In this document: piece by piece, positions 1 to 8,978 of the stretch
Position numbering within the stretch: position 1 is the stretch's first letter
Layout: each line of letters starts with the position of its first letter
Origin: a virus
Length of the DNA: 24,610 nucleotides
IMG/VR virus record: IMGVR_UViG_3300025101_000178
Span: 1 to 24,610 of that record
Direction: 5' to 3' (one strand)
Translations under genes and position numbers: made by a program
The notes under the pieces: model-generated
Database searches by the model: none
Told to the model about the DNA's origin: nothing
The model's input: only the letters and a program-made list of their open reading frames with translations

Positions 1-1
1 T

Positions 2-1639
2 GACGAATTAACAACATATGAAAAAGCGTTTGAACTACTTGCAGAAAAACTAGAAAAAAGTAATAAATATAAAGTAGGTAGTTTTTGGGAGTTTACTAGG
101 GATATATGGTCTCAAGGATTTGAGCATCCAGAATATTTTCAAGCATGGCATGTGGGTAAATTAACTGAAGAAGTTGAAAAGTGTATTGAAGATGGTCTTA
201 ACTATTTAGCTATATTACCAAGAGCACACTTTAAATCTACTATATTAGGACACGCTTTTAGTATTTGGAGAAGTTTAAAAATTCAAGGCAGTGCGAATAT
301 ATTATATTTATCTTATAGTGATACTATGGCTAAGTATCACATATCTGAAATAAACAAAGAAGTAAACCGTAATCCTTTATTGAAAGATATGATGACTAAC
401 AGAGCCCCAAAAGCTGATTTTACATTTAGATATGACACAGGTAATGGTGGCAGTGCTGAAATTTTACATGGAGGATTGTTTTCATTCAAAAGAGGTATGC
501 ACGTTAATGGAGCATTAATTGCAGACGACATTTTGAAAGACCCTGAAAGCCCTCTTGCATTAGGGCAAATGAATAAGATTGAAGACCACTTTTTGACTGA
601 ATCGCTTTTCATACCTAATAAGGGAGTACCAGTAGTAATTGTTGGTACACCTATGATGCCCGGAGATTTACTTACTATATTAGAAAAGGATGACCGATTT
701 GTAACAAGAAAGATGCCAGCACTTGACCCTGAACCGGGTAGAAGAGTATTAATGCCAGAGTTATATAGTGAAGAATGGTTATTAGAACAACAAAAAGCTA
801 AACCTAAGTCATTTGCGTCAGAGTTTTTACTGCAACCACACTTTAATACTGAAGCATATTTTGATTCTGAAGATATAGAAAAGTGTGAAGATGATAACTT
901 AAGGTCTTTTCCTACAACTGTAAAACATGATTTTGAAGAAGATGAAGATGTATTTGCAGGGTTTGACGTGGGTAAAAAAAGACACCCGTCACATCTAGTG
1001 ATATTTAAACGTAAAGGTGAAAAAGTAGAACAGATACATCAATCATGGTTAGATGGTTGGGACTATTCAGAACAAATAGAATATTTAAATGAAGCGGCTG
1101 AAAACTTTGGGTTGACAAAGGGTTATATAGATAACACAAGAGGTGAGTTAGAGGATAGGGGTTTAGATAGAAAATGGCATCCACTATCATTTAGTTTGAA
1201 GTCTAAAAACAATATGGCACATATCTTTGAACAGTATGTTCATTCAGGTAATTTATTTTTAATTAGAGACACTAGACAAAGACAACAGATACTTTCAGTT
1301 AATAATGAATTGAAAGCCCCAGAGACTCCAATGGGTCACGGAGACGCTTTTTTCTCTATTGCAATGGCTTTACAAGCTGCGTATGAAACAGGCATTTATA
1401 GCATGCAAGCTGTAGGTGATTTGCAAGAGTTCGTACACGATGTGGAACCATCACTAAAATATCAAAATATGGACAAAAATAAGCCAGAAAAGTTAATCGA
1501 TTTTGATAAAAACGTGTATAATGATAGTAGCAAAAACTTACAAGCACCCAACCCAAATTGTACAGAGGACTTCTGTGGTCCCTCATTGTGGGTGCCTGCT
1601 AGGGGTTTGTGTCTTTATTGTAATTATAAAAAATCGTAG
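2..1639 (+). CDS. terL: Terminase large subunit, 5'-truncated by window edge
   Basis: This is the ATPase-nuclease motor that pumps phage DNA into the prohead and cuts it. The frame is open from base 2, so the true start lies outside the window; the GTG at 152 is internal, because coherent protein (EFTRDIWSQGFEHPEYFQAW) precedes it. The ATPase half shows a Walker A-like loop PRAHFKST (nt 218-241) and a Walker B ALIADD (512-529), followed by VVIVGTPMMPGD, a coupling-like segment. The RNase H-like nuclease half shows three acidic positions of the expected kind: FAGFDVG (about 956-976), GYIDNTRGE (about 1121-1147) and HGDAFFSIAMA (about 1337-1369). The last 26 residues hold C-x4-C-x11-C-x2-C, an odd zinc-ribbon-like tail. 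The stop is followed after 19 bases by the reductase gene. Function is secure; the role of the Cys tail is unknown. Confidence 0.93.
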   Translation, partial: DELTTYEKAFELLAEKLEKSNKYKVGSFWEFTRDIWSQGFEHPEYFQAWHVGKLTEEVEKCIEDGLNYLAILPRAHFKSTILGHAFSIWRSLKIQGSANILYLSYSDTMAKYHISEINKEVNRNPLLKDMMTNRAPKADFTFRYDTGNGGSAEILHGGLFSFKRGMHVNGALIADDILKDPESPLALGQMNKIEDHFLTESLFIPNKGVPVVIVGTPMMPGDLLTILEKDDRFVTRKMPALDPEPGRRVLMPELYSEEWLLEQQKAKPKSFASEFLLQPHFNTEAYFDSEDIEKCEDDNLRSFPTTVKHDFEEDEDVFAGFDVGKKRHPSHLVIFKRKGEKVEQIHQSWLDGWDYSEQIEYLNEAAENFGLTKGYIDNTRGELEDRGLDRKWHPLSFSLKSKNNMAHIFEQYVHSGNLFLIRDTRQRQQILSVNNELKAPETPMGHGDAFFSIAMALQAAYETGIYSMQAVGDLQEFVHDVEPSLKYQNMDKNKPEKLIDFDKNVYNDSSKNLQAPNPNCTEDFCGPSLWVPARGLCLYCNYKKS

Positions 1640-1658
1640 TAACCATAGGAGGTTCATT

Positions 1659-3530
1659 TTGGTCACGTTAACACAACAAGCAGAAACAGTAGCGTCAAAG
1701 AGATATTATTTAAAAGACGAATCAGGTGAACCTGAAGAAAACGCAAATACATTATTAGAAAGAGTAGCTAAAGCTATAGCATCTTCTGAAAAATTATATG
1801 GAAAGTCAGATGCAGATGTAGAATTAACGACAAAAGAATTTTATGATATGATGACCGAGTTAAACTTTATACCTAACTCTCCGACACTCATGAACGCTGG
1901 CACAAAACAAGGCACATTGTCTGCGTGTTTTGTACTACCTTTAGAAGATAGTATGGAAGACATTATGAAGGCAGCTCATGACATAGCTATGGTACAAAAG
2001 TTTGGTGGTGGGACGGGCTTTGCCCTAAGTAAGTTACGTCCAAGAGGCGATAAGATAAAGACAACTCATGGTATTGCTTGCGGTCCAATACAAGTGTTAC
2101 AGACACTATCTAGAGTATCATCCATGATTACTCAAGGTGGTAAAAGAGATGGGGCAAACATGGCAGTAATGTCAGTCTACCATCCAGATATATTAGAGTT
2201 TATTGACTGCAAAAAAGTAGAGGGTGAAATACATAACTTCAACATATCAGTAGGTGTAGACTCTAACTTTATGAAAGCCGTAGAAGCTAATCTTAATTAC
2301 CCACTAATAAATCCAAAGAGTAAACAAGTGGTCGGTGAGTTAAACGCAAAAGAAGTATTTGATAAAATGGTATACGGTGCGTGGAGAAACGGCGAGCCCG
2401 GTATGATTTTCCTAGATGAAGTGAATAAAGACAATCATGTTACAGAAGAATATGGTGAAATGATTGCGACAAATCCATGTGGGGAACAACCATTATTAGG
2501 AAATGAATCGTGTAATTTAGGTTCTATTAACTTAGCTAACTTCGTATACACTAAAGAAGTAAGACCTTACATTAACTGGGACGGATTACGAAGTACAATT
2601 ACAACAGCTACAAGATTTTTAGATAATGTAATTGATGCTAATAAATATGCAACTCCAGAAATAGAAAAAATGACTAAAGCTACAAGAAAAATAGGTTTAG
2701 GTATTATGGGATTTGCGGACATGCTTACACAACTTAGAGTTTCTTATGGTTCTAAAGAAGGTAGGAAGATAGGTTCTGATATAATGAGGTTCTTAAAGAC
2801 ACATGCAGATAAAGCATCTAAAGATTTGGCAGAAGAAAGAGGAACTTTTCCAGCATGGGATAACAGTGATTACGGTGAGGATGAAAAATATAGGAATGCA
2901 TGCAGATTAACTGTTGCACCTACAGGAACTATCTCTATGTTTGCTGACGCATCTAGTGGAGTAGAACCATTGTTCTCTTTAGCTTATAGAAAGATGAACA
3001 TATTAGAAGGTGAAACACTTTACTATGTGAATAAATACTTTGAACAAGATGCTAAAGAAATGGGTTTCTATTCAGATGAGTTGATGGAATACTTATCTGA
3101 CGGGGGACAATTAAAAGATAGACCTGAAGTGCCTGATGAAATAAAAGAAATATACACTACAGCACCTGAGATATCTCCTGAAGCACACGTTGGGATGCAA
3201 GCAGCTTTCCAAGAACATTGTGACTCTGGAATATCTAAGACGATAAATTTTGCAAATGATGCTACAATAGAAGATGTGTACACAACTTATATGCTAGCTT
3301 GGAAGACAAAATGTAAAGGAATTACAGTATATAGAGCTGGTAGTAGAGATAAAGAAGTATTAGTAACTGCACACAAATCAGATGAGACTACACCATCTGA
3401 GACAGAAGAACAACTTAACTTTTTTCAAGAAATAGAAGAAGCAGATTGTTGTGTAGAACCTAACATAGTTATGGAGTCTGGTTGTAAGACATGTAAAACT
3501 TGCGGGTGGAGTGCTTGTCATATAGCATAA
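1659..3530 (+). CDS. nrdJ: Class II (adenosylcobalamin-dependent) ribonucleoside reductase
   Basis: The enzyme reduces ribonucleotides to deoxyribonucleotides using a B12-generated thiyl radical, providing DNA precursors during infection. The proposed start is TTG at 1659, six bases after a perfect AGGAGG (1647-1652). Longer in-frame extensions run into the terminase gene and are not phage-like protein. Numbered from TTG (623 residues): SACFVLPL gives Cys90; NPCGEQPL gives Asn272, Cys274 and Glu276, the radical-site triad; SCNLGSINL gives Cys285, the redox partner of Cys90; [14 protein letters not shown] and [10 protein letters not shown] are family signatures. The C-terminus has [12 protein letters not shown], matching the Cys-rich tail of NrdJ enzymes that re-reduces the active site. 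There is no N-terminal ATP-cone, so overall dATP inhibition is unlikely. A metabolic gene between terminase and portal is unusual placement. A weak TATAAT at 1517 inside the terminase 3' end could add transcription. Confidence 0.94.
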   Translation: MVTLTQQAETVASKRYYLKDESGEPEENANTLLERVAKAIASSEKLYGKSDADVELTTKEFYDMMTELNFIPNSPTLMNAGTKQGTLSACFVLPLEDSMEDIMKAAHDIAMVQKFGGGTGFALSKLRPRGDKIKTTHGIACGPIQVLQTLSRVSSMITQGGKRDGANMAVMSVYHPDILEFIDCKKVEGEIHNFNISVGVDSNFMKAVEANLNYPLINPKSKQVVGELNAKEVFDKMVYGAWRNGEPGMIFLDEVNKDNHVTEEYGEMIATNPCGEQPLLGNESCNLGSINLANFVYTKEVRPYINWDGLRSTITTATRFLDNVIDANKYATPEIEKMTKATRKIGLGIMGFADMLTQLRVSYGSKEGRKIGSDIMRFLKTHADKASKDLAEERGTFPAWDNSDYGEDEKYRNACRLTVAPTGTISMFADASSGVEPLFSLAYRKMNILEGETLYYVNKYFEQDAKEMGFYSDELMEYLSDGGQLKDRPEVPDEIKEIYTTAPEISPEAHVGMQAAFQEHCDSGISKTINFANDATIEDVYTTYMLAWKTKCKGITVYRAGSRDKEVLVTAHKSDETTPSETEEQLNFFQEIEEADCCVEPNIVMESGCKTCKTCGWSACHIA

Positions 3531-3531
3531 A

Positions 3532-3560
3532 TTCACAGTTTTAGCAAAAAATAGTATAAT
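3532..3560 (+). promoter_or_regulatory. Sigma70-type promoter for the 3579 gene
   Basis: TTCACA (3532-3537), a 17-base spacer, then a perfect TATAAT (3555-3560). Transcription would begin near 3567, right at the AGGAG SD of the next gene, so the leader would be only about a dozen bases. It sits just after the reductase stop and would start a separate transcript for the portal region. Confidence 0.6.
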
Positions 3561-3578
3561 AATAGTAGGAGAAAAGAT

Positions 3579-3995
3579 ATGCCTATAGGTAATATGTTAA
3601 GAGATAGACAAGAACAGTATGTCGCACAAAAAGACAGTGCTGGAACTTGGAGAATATTAGATACTTGGCATGAGGATTTAACTAAGTTAGACCCAGAAGA
3701 TGAAATAAATGACGCAAGTGAAGCGGTAACTATTTTATCAGAAGGTGGATTCTTAGCTTTAGTTAGAGAAGCAACAAGATTAGGGGTGTTACAAAACGCT
3801 GCCCTAATCGAAAATGATGCTTTAGCAGACCAAGTAGCTGAACTAAAAGAAGAAAACGATAGACTAAAAATACAAATTGAAACTACCCCTGCTGCTACAG
3901 TTACACACGAGGAAAAAGCGGGGTTGAAACAACATGCAATAAACACGATAGCGAAGATAGTAGCTATAGATAGTGTTGAAGTAACTGAGGAATAG
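3579..3995 (+). CDS. Unrecognised small coiled-coil protein upstream of portal
   Basis: A 138-residue protein I do not recognise. AGGAG (3567-3571) lies seven bases before the ATG. The first half has a charged, Trp-containing region (TWRILDTWHEDL), then a helical stretch (ALVREATRLGVL). Residues about 75-102 form a heptad-like coiled coil (ALADQVAELKEENDRLKIQI), followed by a Thr/Ala linker and a short final helix. It lies six bases upstream of the portal gene and shares its putative promoter, so a head-assembly role is plausible by context only. There is no signal peptide, membrane segment or catalytic motif. Confidence 0.8.
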   Translation: MPIGNMLRDRQEQYVAQKDSAGTWRILDTWHEDLTKLDPEDEINDASEAVTILSEGGFLALVREATRLGVLQNAALIENDALADQVAELKEENDRLKIQIETTPAATVTHEEKAGLKQHAINTIAKIVAIDSVEVTEE

Positions 3996-4000
3996 GATAT

Positions 4001-5992
4001 ATGAAATTAGGAGATTACCTTCCAGAAGTTCCTGAGATGGCTAAGTCAATGGGGAAACTTGGGTCTCAAATAGATATGTTTGGCGACATGATGGAGTTGA
4101 GCAAAGCTGCTGGAGATACAGGTACTGGACCCACATTTGGTGTTGATTACATAGTAAACACTTATGTAAGAAATCAACTTGCATATAGAAAACAACTTAT
4201 TCAAGATTTACAGACTGTAGCTTACACTTGTGAAGAATTAAGAGCCCCTATAATGCACATTACTGGGGAAGTATTCAGAAGAGGTATAGATTTTGAACCT
4301 ATAAAAGAAGACCCTGATGAAAGCCAACTAGATAGAATAAAACAATTTTTAGATGATTGTAACGTATTTGACCAAGGACTTGAAGAAGTTCTAAGACAGT
4401 TTCACTGGGACTTGAACACAGTTGACGATGCTTTCTTGTATTTTTCAAAAGAATATCATGATGATGGAGATGGTAAATTAAGTTCTAGAGTGACAGAGAT
4501 TAGAAGAATTAACCCCGCACTTATAGAATTTGACTTAGATGAAACAGGTTTACCTAAAAACTCTCACTTTTTCTGCCCAATACACAGAGAACAAATAAAA
4601 GAATCTCCAGAAACTTGCCCTGAAGAAAAATGTGACCTTGACATGCAACCTGCAATGTACAGATATTTATACAGAACAGAGGTACATTACTTTTTAGACA
4701 CTGAAATTGTTCACTTATCTAAATTTAATCCAACTGAAACGTATGGTTGGTCACCTATTTTAACAATATTTGAAAAAGCACTTACCTTAATTGGTATGGA
4801 TAGAAACTTATACAGATATTTCTTTGAAAGAAAAATGCCTGCGTCTATGGTAATGGTAACTACAGATGACCCTGAAAGTTTAAAAAGAGAACGAGAGTCA
4901 CTTGCTGCTAAAACACGGCAAGACCCTAACTATATTCCAATGATTGCTGTATCTTCTAGAACTAATAGAGGTAGAGTTGACATGGTAAGACTATTCCACA
5001 CACTACAAGAGATGGATTACTTACCAGTAAGAGCAGAAATACGAGAAAGAGTATCTGCTATATACGGTGTGTCCCCAGTTTTCCAAGGAGCACCTGATTC
5101 ATTTGGTGGTTTAACACAACAAACTTTACAATTAACAGTGATGAGTAGGGTTGTTGAAAGAGACCAAAGACAGATTATGGAAAAAATATTTGGGGCTATA
5201 ATAGATAACTTTGGTATTACCGATTACAAAATGGTGTTACCTAACCCTGAAGAAAAAGCAGAAGCAACTAGAATTGCACAATCACAACAGAGAGCGGCTA
5301 TAGCAAATCAAATGTTGAACATGGGATTTGATGTAGCTCTGAATGGTAATAAATTAAAGATTGATGAATTAGACTTTGTAGTATCAGGAGACCCTGTACC
5401 TACTGCTAAAATTCAAGCTGAACAACAAGCACTTCAATTAGAAGCTGCTGAACAACAAGCTGCTCAACAATCGGCTATGATGGAAGCACAGCAAGCTCAG
5501 ATGGATGCGGCTCCAGAAGGAGGAGAAGGAGGACTCCCTCCAGAAGAAGGCACAGAAGATATGCCTAAAGATGAGACTCCAGAAGATGAAGGCTCAAAAG
5601 AAGTGCCTATTGAAAACGCTGTGACAGATGTTCCTGAAAGAATAGCTAACTTAGAAACTTCTAAATTTAAAGACCCTGATTTAAGTAAAGGTGTGGCAAC
5701 ATCTACATGGATAGATAGTTTAGCCGAACAAGGATATCAGTTCCCTATAATTAAACAAATATCACCAGACGGTACTAAAATATGGTTTTCTAATGCTGGC
5801 GAGGAATACACAGGAAACTTAGGCGGGTCTGGAATTAATAGTATAGAGAAAGCCTACTTTGGCAATCCCGTGTTCTCTGAGGCTGGAGGTAAAAAATATA
5901 TTGGAGACCAATATCAATACGAAAGTGGTGATGGAAGCTCTAAGCCAAAAGCTGTAAATGTAGAACGACATGATGATGAGGATGATGACTAA
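4001..5992 (+). CDS. Portal protein
   Basis: The dodecameric ring at the capsid vertex through which DNA passes and on which the terminase docks. Assignment rests on size (663 residues), position after terminase, and portal-like segments: an N-terminal clip/wing region (RAPIMHITGEVFRRGIDFEP), EIRRINPALIEF, TEIVHLSKFNPTETYGWSPI, and the C-terminal crown-like run VRAEIRERVSAIYGVSPVFQG then QQTLQLTVMSRVVERDQRQI. An insertion at residues 192-211 has C-x2-H-x10-C-x4-C, a possible zinc site. Residues about 475-550 are Gln/Ala/Glu-rich then Pro/Glu-rich and likely disordered. The last 65 residues form a separate acidic tail ending in Asp repeats. The stop overlaps the next ATG by one base (TAATG), implying translational coupling. 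Confidence 0.85.
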   Translation: MKLGDYLPEVPEMAKSMGKLGSQIDMFGDMMELSKAAGDTGTGPTFGVDYIVNTYVRNQLAYRKQLIQDLQTVAYTCEELRAPIMHITGEVFRRGIDFEPIKEDPDESQLDRIKQFLDDCNVFDQGLEEVLRQFHWDLNTVDDAFLYFSKEYHDDGDGKLSSRVTEIRRINPALIEFDLDETGLPKNSHFFCPIHREQIKESPETCPEEKCDLDMQPAMYRYLYRTEVHYFLDTEIVHLSKFNPTETYGWSPILTIFEKALTLIGMDRNLYRYFFERKMPASMVMVTTDDPESLKRERESLAAKTRQDPNYIPMIAVSSRTNRGRVDMVRLFHTLQEMDYLPVRAEIRERVSAIYGVSPVFQGAPDSFGGLTQQTLQLTVMSRVVERDQRQIMEKIFGAIIDNFGITDYKMVLPNPEEKAEATRIAQSQQRAAIANQMLNMGFDVALNGNKLKIDELDFVVSGDPVPTAKIQAEQQALQLEAAEQQAAQQSAMMEAQQAQMDAAPEGGEGGLPPEEGTEDMPKDETPEDEGSKEVPIENAVTDVPERIANLETSKFKDPDLSKGVATSTWIDSLAEQGYQFPIIKQISPDGTKIWFSNAGEEYTGNLGGSGINSIEKAYFGNPVFSEAGGKKYIGDQYQYESGDGSSKPKAVNVERHDDEDDD

Positions 5993-7152
5993 TGGCTAAA
6001 AATAAGTTTAACCCAAAGGATACTAAGTATTCAAAACTTCCTAAGTCAGCAGCCCCTAAATCTCCTAATGAACCTGATGAGTACGAAGACCATTCGTATA
6101 GTCATAGAGAGGTAAGACCTGACGGGGCGACAGTATATTATTATGATAATGGTGTAAAGGCTATTCACCACCCTAAAAAAACAGGTTCTGATTATCACAG
6201 AAAAGCATCCGAACATCATTCAGATAAAGCACAAGAACTGATAAGTGCTAAAAAAACAGAATCTGCTTTATCGCATCTTAGAGCTAGGATAGGTCACAGG
6301 ATGGCGGCTAAGAAAAAAGCAGAAGACGAATCTAAAGTAAGTAAATTATATAAAGATTTTGGTGGGGCTGACTCAGGAGCAGGCGATATAGTTGCTGTTG
6401 CATCTGACCCCGGTATATTTACTGAGACATATAGTGGTACAGACTCTAAAAAGAAAAAGAAAGATACTAAGAAAGAAATTAAAGAAAATGAAAAACGAAA
6501 AAAGAAAGCTAGTGGTCCAGATAAATTAGATAAGTGGTTAGAAGATACACAAGAAAAAACTTTAGATTTAATGTCACTTACTAAAACAGATGCAAAAAAA
6601 TATGACCTAGGAAGAACAGGAGGTCTTACTCCTGATGCTTCTATTAAAACTCCAGATGAAGAACGTGATGTAGAAGAATTTATGGAAGCTAGAACTAAGA
6701 ATGCTGAAAACAGAGCTATGGGTATCAAAGAAACTAAAGACGGCATGATAAAAGTTGATGAATCTATTAGCCTATCTAAGACACAACAGTTTAGTAATTA
6801 CATGACACAGTTACTAAACGATGTTAGATTAGAAATGCGGAAAGAAGATGAAGAAGATTATGAGCTCACTGACAAAGACAGAGAAGAATACATGGAAGAA
6901 TATTCTAGAGCATCTGACTTACAAGATGAAAAACTAGAAGAATTTACTAAAATGGAAACTGATTGGTCAAAAGGCAAAAAAGATGGTAAACTAAACAATA
7001 TGCCTTTTTTAGGTAGTTACAAGAAATCAATTGAGGGTAGGAGAGAGAATCCTCCACCACAAGTAGAAAAGCAATACGGGGCACCAAGAAGCCCTAGACC
7101 AGACCCTAATGGGTATAGGAATCCCCCAAACAGGAGGGTCCCTAAAGATTAA
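5992..7152 (+). CDS. Lysine-rich hypothetical protein coupled to portal
   Basis: A 386-residue, strongly charged protein that I do not recognise. The N-terminus includes a compact motif rich in Tyr and Asp (YSHREVRPDGATVYYYDNGV), reading like a small beta-hairpin domain. A His/Lys-rich helix follows, then a lysine run around residues 150-172 (KKKKKDTKKEIKENEKRKKK), then acidic helices (RKEDEEDYELTDKDREEYME) and a Pro/Arg-rich tail. It has no SD of its own beyond GAGGATG inside the portal gene and starts in a TAATG overlap, so it is probably translated by reinitiation after portal. It may be a minor head protein; nothing in the sequence proves that. Confidence 0.78.
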   Translation: MAKNKFNPKDTKYSKLPKSAAPKSPNEPDEYEDHSYSHREVRPDGATVYYYDNGVKAIHHPKKTGSDYHRKASEHHSDKAQELISAKKTESALSHLRARIGHRMAAKKKAEDESKVSKLYKDFGGADSGAGDIVAVASDPGIFTETYSGTDSKKKKKDTKKEIKENEKRKKKASGPDKLDKWLEDTQEKTLDLMSLTKTDAKKYDLGRTGGLTPDASIKTPDEERDVEEFMEARTKNAENRAMGIKETKDGMIKVDESISLSKTQQFSNYMTQLLNDVRLEMRKEDEEDYELTDKDREEYMEEYSRASDLQDEKLEEFTKMETDWSKGKKDGKLNNMPFLGSYKKSIEGRRENPPPQVEKQYGAPRSPRPDPNGYRNPPNRRVPKD

Positions 7153-7173
7153 CCACAGTAATAGGAGATTAGA

Positions 7174-8532
7174 ATGACAACATTCGTCATACCAGAAGAG
7201 GCTAAAGAAGAGATAGTAAAGAGAAAAATGGCAGGAGCAACATGGAGTGCTCTATCAAGATGGGTAGCAGATAGATGGGGTGTAGCAGTTCACAGAACTA
7301 CGTTACAGAAGTGGTACGATAGAGAAGTAGAATTACTCGATGAACAACAGTCAGACGACATGGAAGATATGGAAGCAGACTTCACACCTGAAGCACATGT
7401 TAAAATGGCTAGAAAAATAGAGACCTATAAAGGTGAAGCTAGATATTGGAAGAAAGTTGCAGAAGCAGCTATCAAAAAAGAAGCTAAAGAAGACCTACTA
7501 ATAGACTCTATTAAAAAATTTACCCCTTCATATAAAGAAGTAAAAAAGTATAAACGCCGAAAACCCACAGGTAAAATAAAAGGTAATAGTGTACAGTCTA
7601 TGATTGCACCTCTTACAGATACCCACATTGGAGACAATGTTGAGTTAGAAGAAATGATGGGTTTGAATGAATACAATATTGATATATTTAATAAAAGACT
7701 TTATGGATGGGCGAACCAAGTTATTACATTAGCAGAACTCAGACGTAATTCCGCAGAGGTTGGGGAGCTTATTGTTCCGATGCTTGGAGATATGATTAGT
7801 GGAGACATTCATGAAGAGTTAGCTAGAACTAACAACGACCATTGTATGGGGCAAATGATAAGAGGGGCTAACCTTATATCACAAGCACTAATGTTGATTG
7901 CTCCACATTTCGATAAAGTAAGAGTTCCATGTGTTGTAGGTAATCATGGTCGGATGACTAGGAAACCCCCTATGAAGAACAAGTACATGGATTGGGATTA
8001 CATGTTGTATCAATGGATATCTGTGTTCTGTCAAAATCAAAAGAACATAGAATTTCACATACCAAAAACATTCATGACTACGATTAACGTATGTAACAGA
8101 AACATATTGCTAGCTCATGGAGATTTTATTAATGGTGGTGGTAGTGGTACTTCAATCAATAGAGGTGTAAGTAATATGCGAAATGTTCTTTCATTCCGAA
8201 AAGGTTTAAAAGAAGAACTTAATCATATACAGGATAACAGTTTAGAAAGTATACCTGATAATTATGATTCAGCTTTACTAGGACACTTTCATAGAATAGA
8301 TGAAATAGATATAGGTACAGGAGCAGTGCACATATGTGGTTGCATGAAAGGTGGAGATGAATTTGCAATGCAAAGAGTACAAGCTATCAATAAACCAAGA
8401 CAATTAGTTCTATATTATCACCCTAAATACGGGGAGATTGGTAAAGAAGTTATCTATCTAAACAGGTATGATTCACGCAAAGGTCAATTTAATGATATAT
8501 TACCTGATGTTTGGTCTAAAACTTTTAGTTAA
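7174..8532 (+). CDS. HTH-coiled coil-calcineurin-like metallophosphoesterase
   Basis: A 452-residue fusion. Residues about 6-50 resemble a helix-turn-helix (EEIVKRKMAGATWSALSRWV, then VHRTTLQKWYDRE), as in transposases and small terminases. Residues about 75-125 are a helical charged linker. From residue 143 a metallophosphoesterase follows with its metal ligands in order: D149-x-H151 (PLTDTHIGD), LGDMISGD with D206, GNHGR with N257/H258, LLAHGD with H315, and LGHFHR with H371/H373. This family hydrolyses phosphodiesters in nucleic acids or nucleotides with a two-metal centre. The HTH suggests DNA targeting, possibly in packaging or in protecting or trimming DNA; that is inference. AGGAG (7163-7167) is six bases from the ATG. 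Confidence 0.88.
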   Translation: MTTFVIPEEAKEEIVKRKMAGATWSALSRWVADRWGVAVHRTTLQKWYDREVELLDEQQSDDMEDMEADFTPEAHVKMARKIETYKGEARYWKKVAEAAIKKEAKEDLLIDSIKKFTPSYKEVKKYKRRKPTGKIKGNSVQSMIAPLTDTHIGDNVELEEMMGLNEYNIDIFNKRLYGWANQVITLAELRRNSAEVGELIVPMLGDMISGDIHEELARTNNDHCMGQMIRGANLISQALMLIAPHFDKVRVPCVVGNHGRMTRKPPMKNKYMDWDYMLYQWISVFCQNQKNIEFHIPKTFMTTINVCNRNILLAHGDFINGGGSGTSINRGVSNMRNVLSFRKGLKEELNHIQDNSLESIPDNYDSALLGHFHRIDEIDIGTGAVHICGCMKGGDEFAMQRVQAINKPRQLVLYYHPKYGEIGKEVIYLNRYDSRKGQFNDILPDVWSKTFS

Positions 8533-8553
8533 TTAGGTTCAGATTAGTATAAT
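8524..8553 (+). promoter_or_regulatory. Promoter giving a probable leaderless mRNA
   Basis: A perfect TATAAT (8548-8553, within TTAGTATAATA) lies only five bases before the ATG at 8559. The expected transcription start coincides with the start codon, and no SD is present in the gap. The -35 (TTTAGT, 8524-8529, 18-base spacer) is weak. Confidence 0.45.
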
Positions 8554-8558
8554 ACAGT

Positions 8559-8966
8559 ATGGAAGAACAATTCATACAACAAGTCTTTACACAAGCGTGC
8601 CTAAATACTATTCAGGCTACTGTAAGCTCAGTACTTGCTAAATCTCAAGAGAGGTGTCCAGTTGAAACAGGACAACTAAGAGCATCGGCTGCAATTACTG
8701 AAGCTAACCCCAGTACAGGACAGTATATTCTTGCATATAATGCAAATGATAGTGCTCCTTATGCAGCAATAGTAGAAAAAGGTGGAGTAGTGGGGGCTCA
8801 TTATCGTAGAAGTCCTAGAACAGGACAATCATACCCTGTTAAAGGCTACACTGTAGAGGGAAAGTTCTTTTTAAGAGACGCAATTACAGATGTACTGAGT
8901 GGTGACTTTAATGATGTTGTCATAACAGCTAATCAAGGTAGCACAGGCTACAGTATTAATTATTAG
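8559..8966 (+). CDS. HK97 gp10-like head-tail connector / tail completion protein
   Basis: A 135-residue protein with the signature pattern of the HK97 gp10 family: CPVETGQLRAS (residues 33-43), YAAIVEKGG (68-76) and FFLRDAI (103-109), matching the family's PVdTGrLR ... Y..yvE.G ... fLr.A layout. These proteins sit at the head-tail interface or complete the tail end. It normally lies downstream of the capsid gene; here it lies upstream of scaffold and capsid. No SD precedes the ATG; a TATAAT lies five bases upstream, so the mRNA may be leaderless. It is followed after 12 bases by the 70-residue gene. Confidence 0.82.
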   Translation: MEEQFIQQVFTQACLNTIQATVSSVLAKSQERCPVETGQLRASAAITEANPSTGQYILAYNANDSAPYAAIVEKGGVVGAHYRRSPRTGQSYPVKGYTVEGKFFLRDAITDVLSGDFNDVVITANQGSTGYSINY

Positions 8967-8978
8967 AAAGAGGATAAG

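Noticed and set aside
152-154. GTG at 152 as the terminase start
   Set aside because: The frame is open to the left edge and the preceding 50 residues read as genuine protein; no SD precedes the GTG.
1503-1658. N-terminal extension of the reductase into the terminase gene
   Set aside because: The extra residues do not look like NrdJ and a perfect AGGAGG sits before the TTG at 1659.
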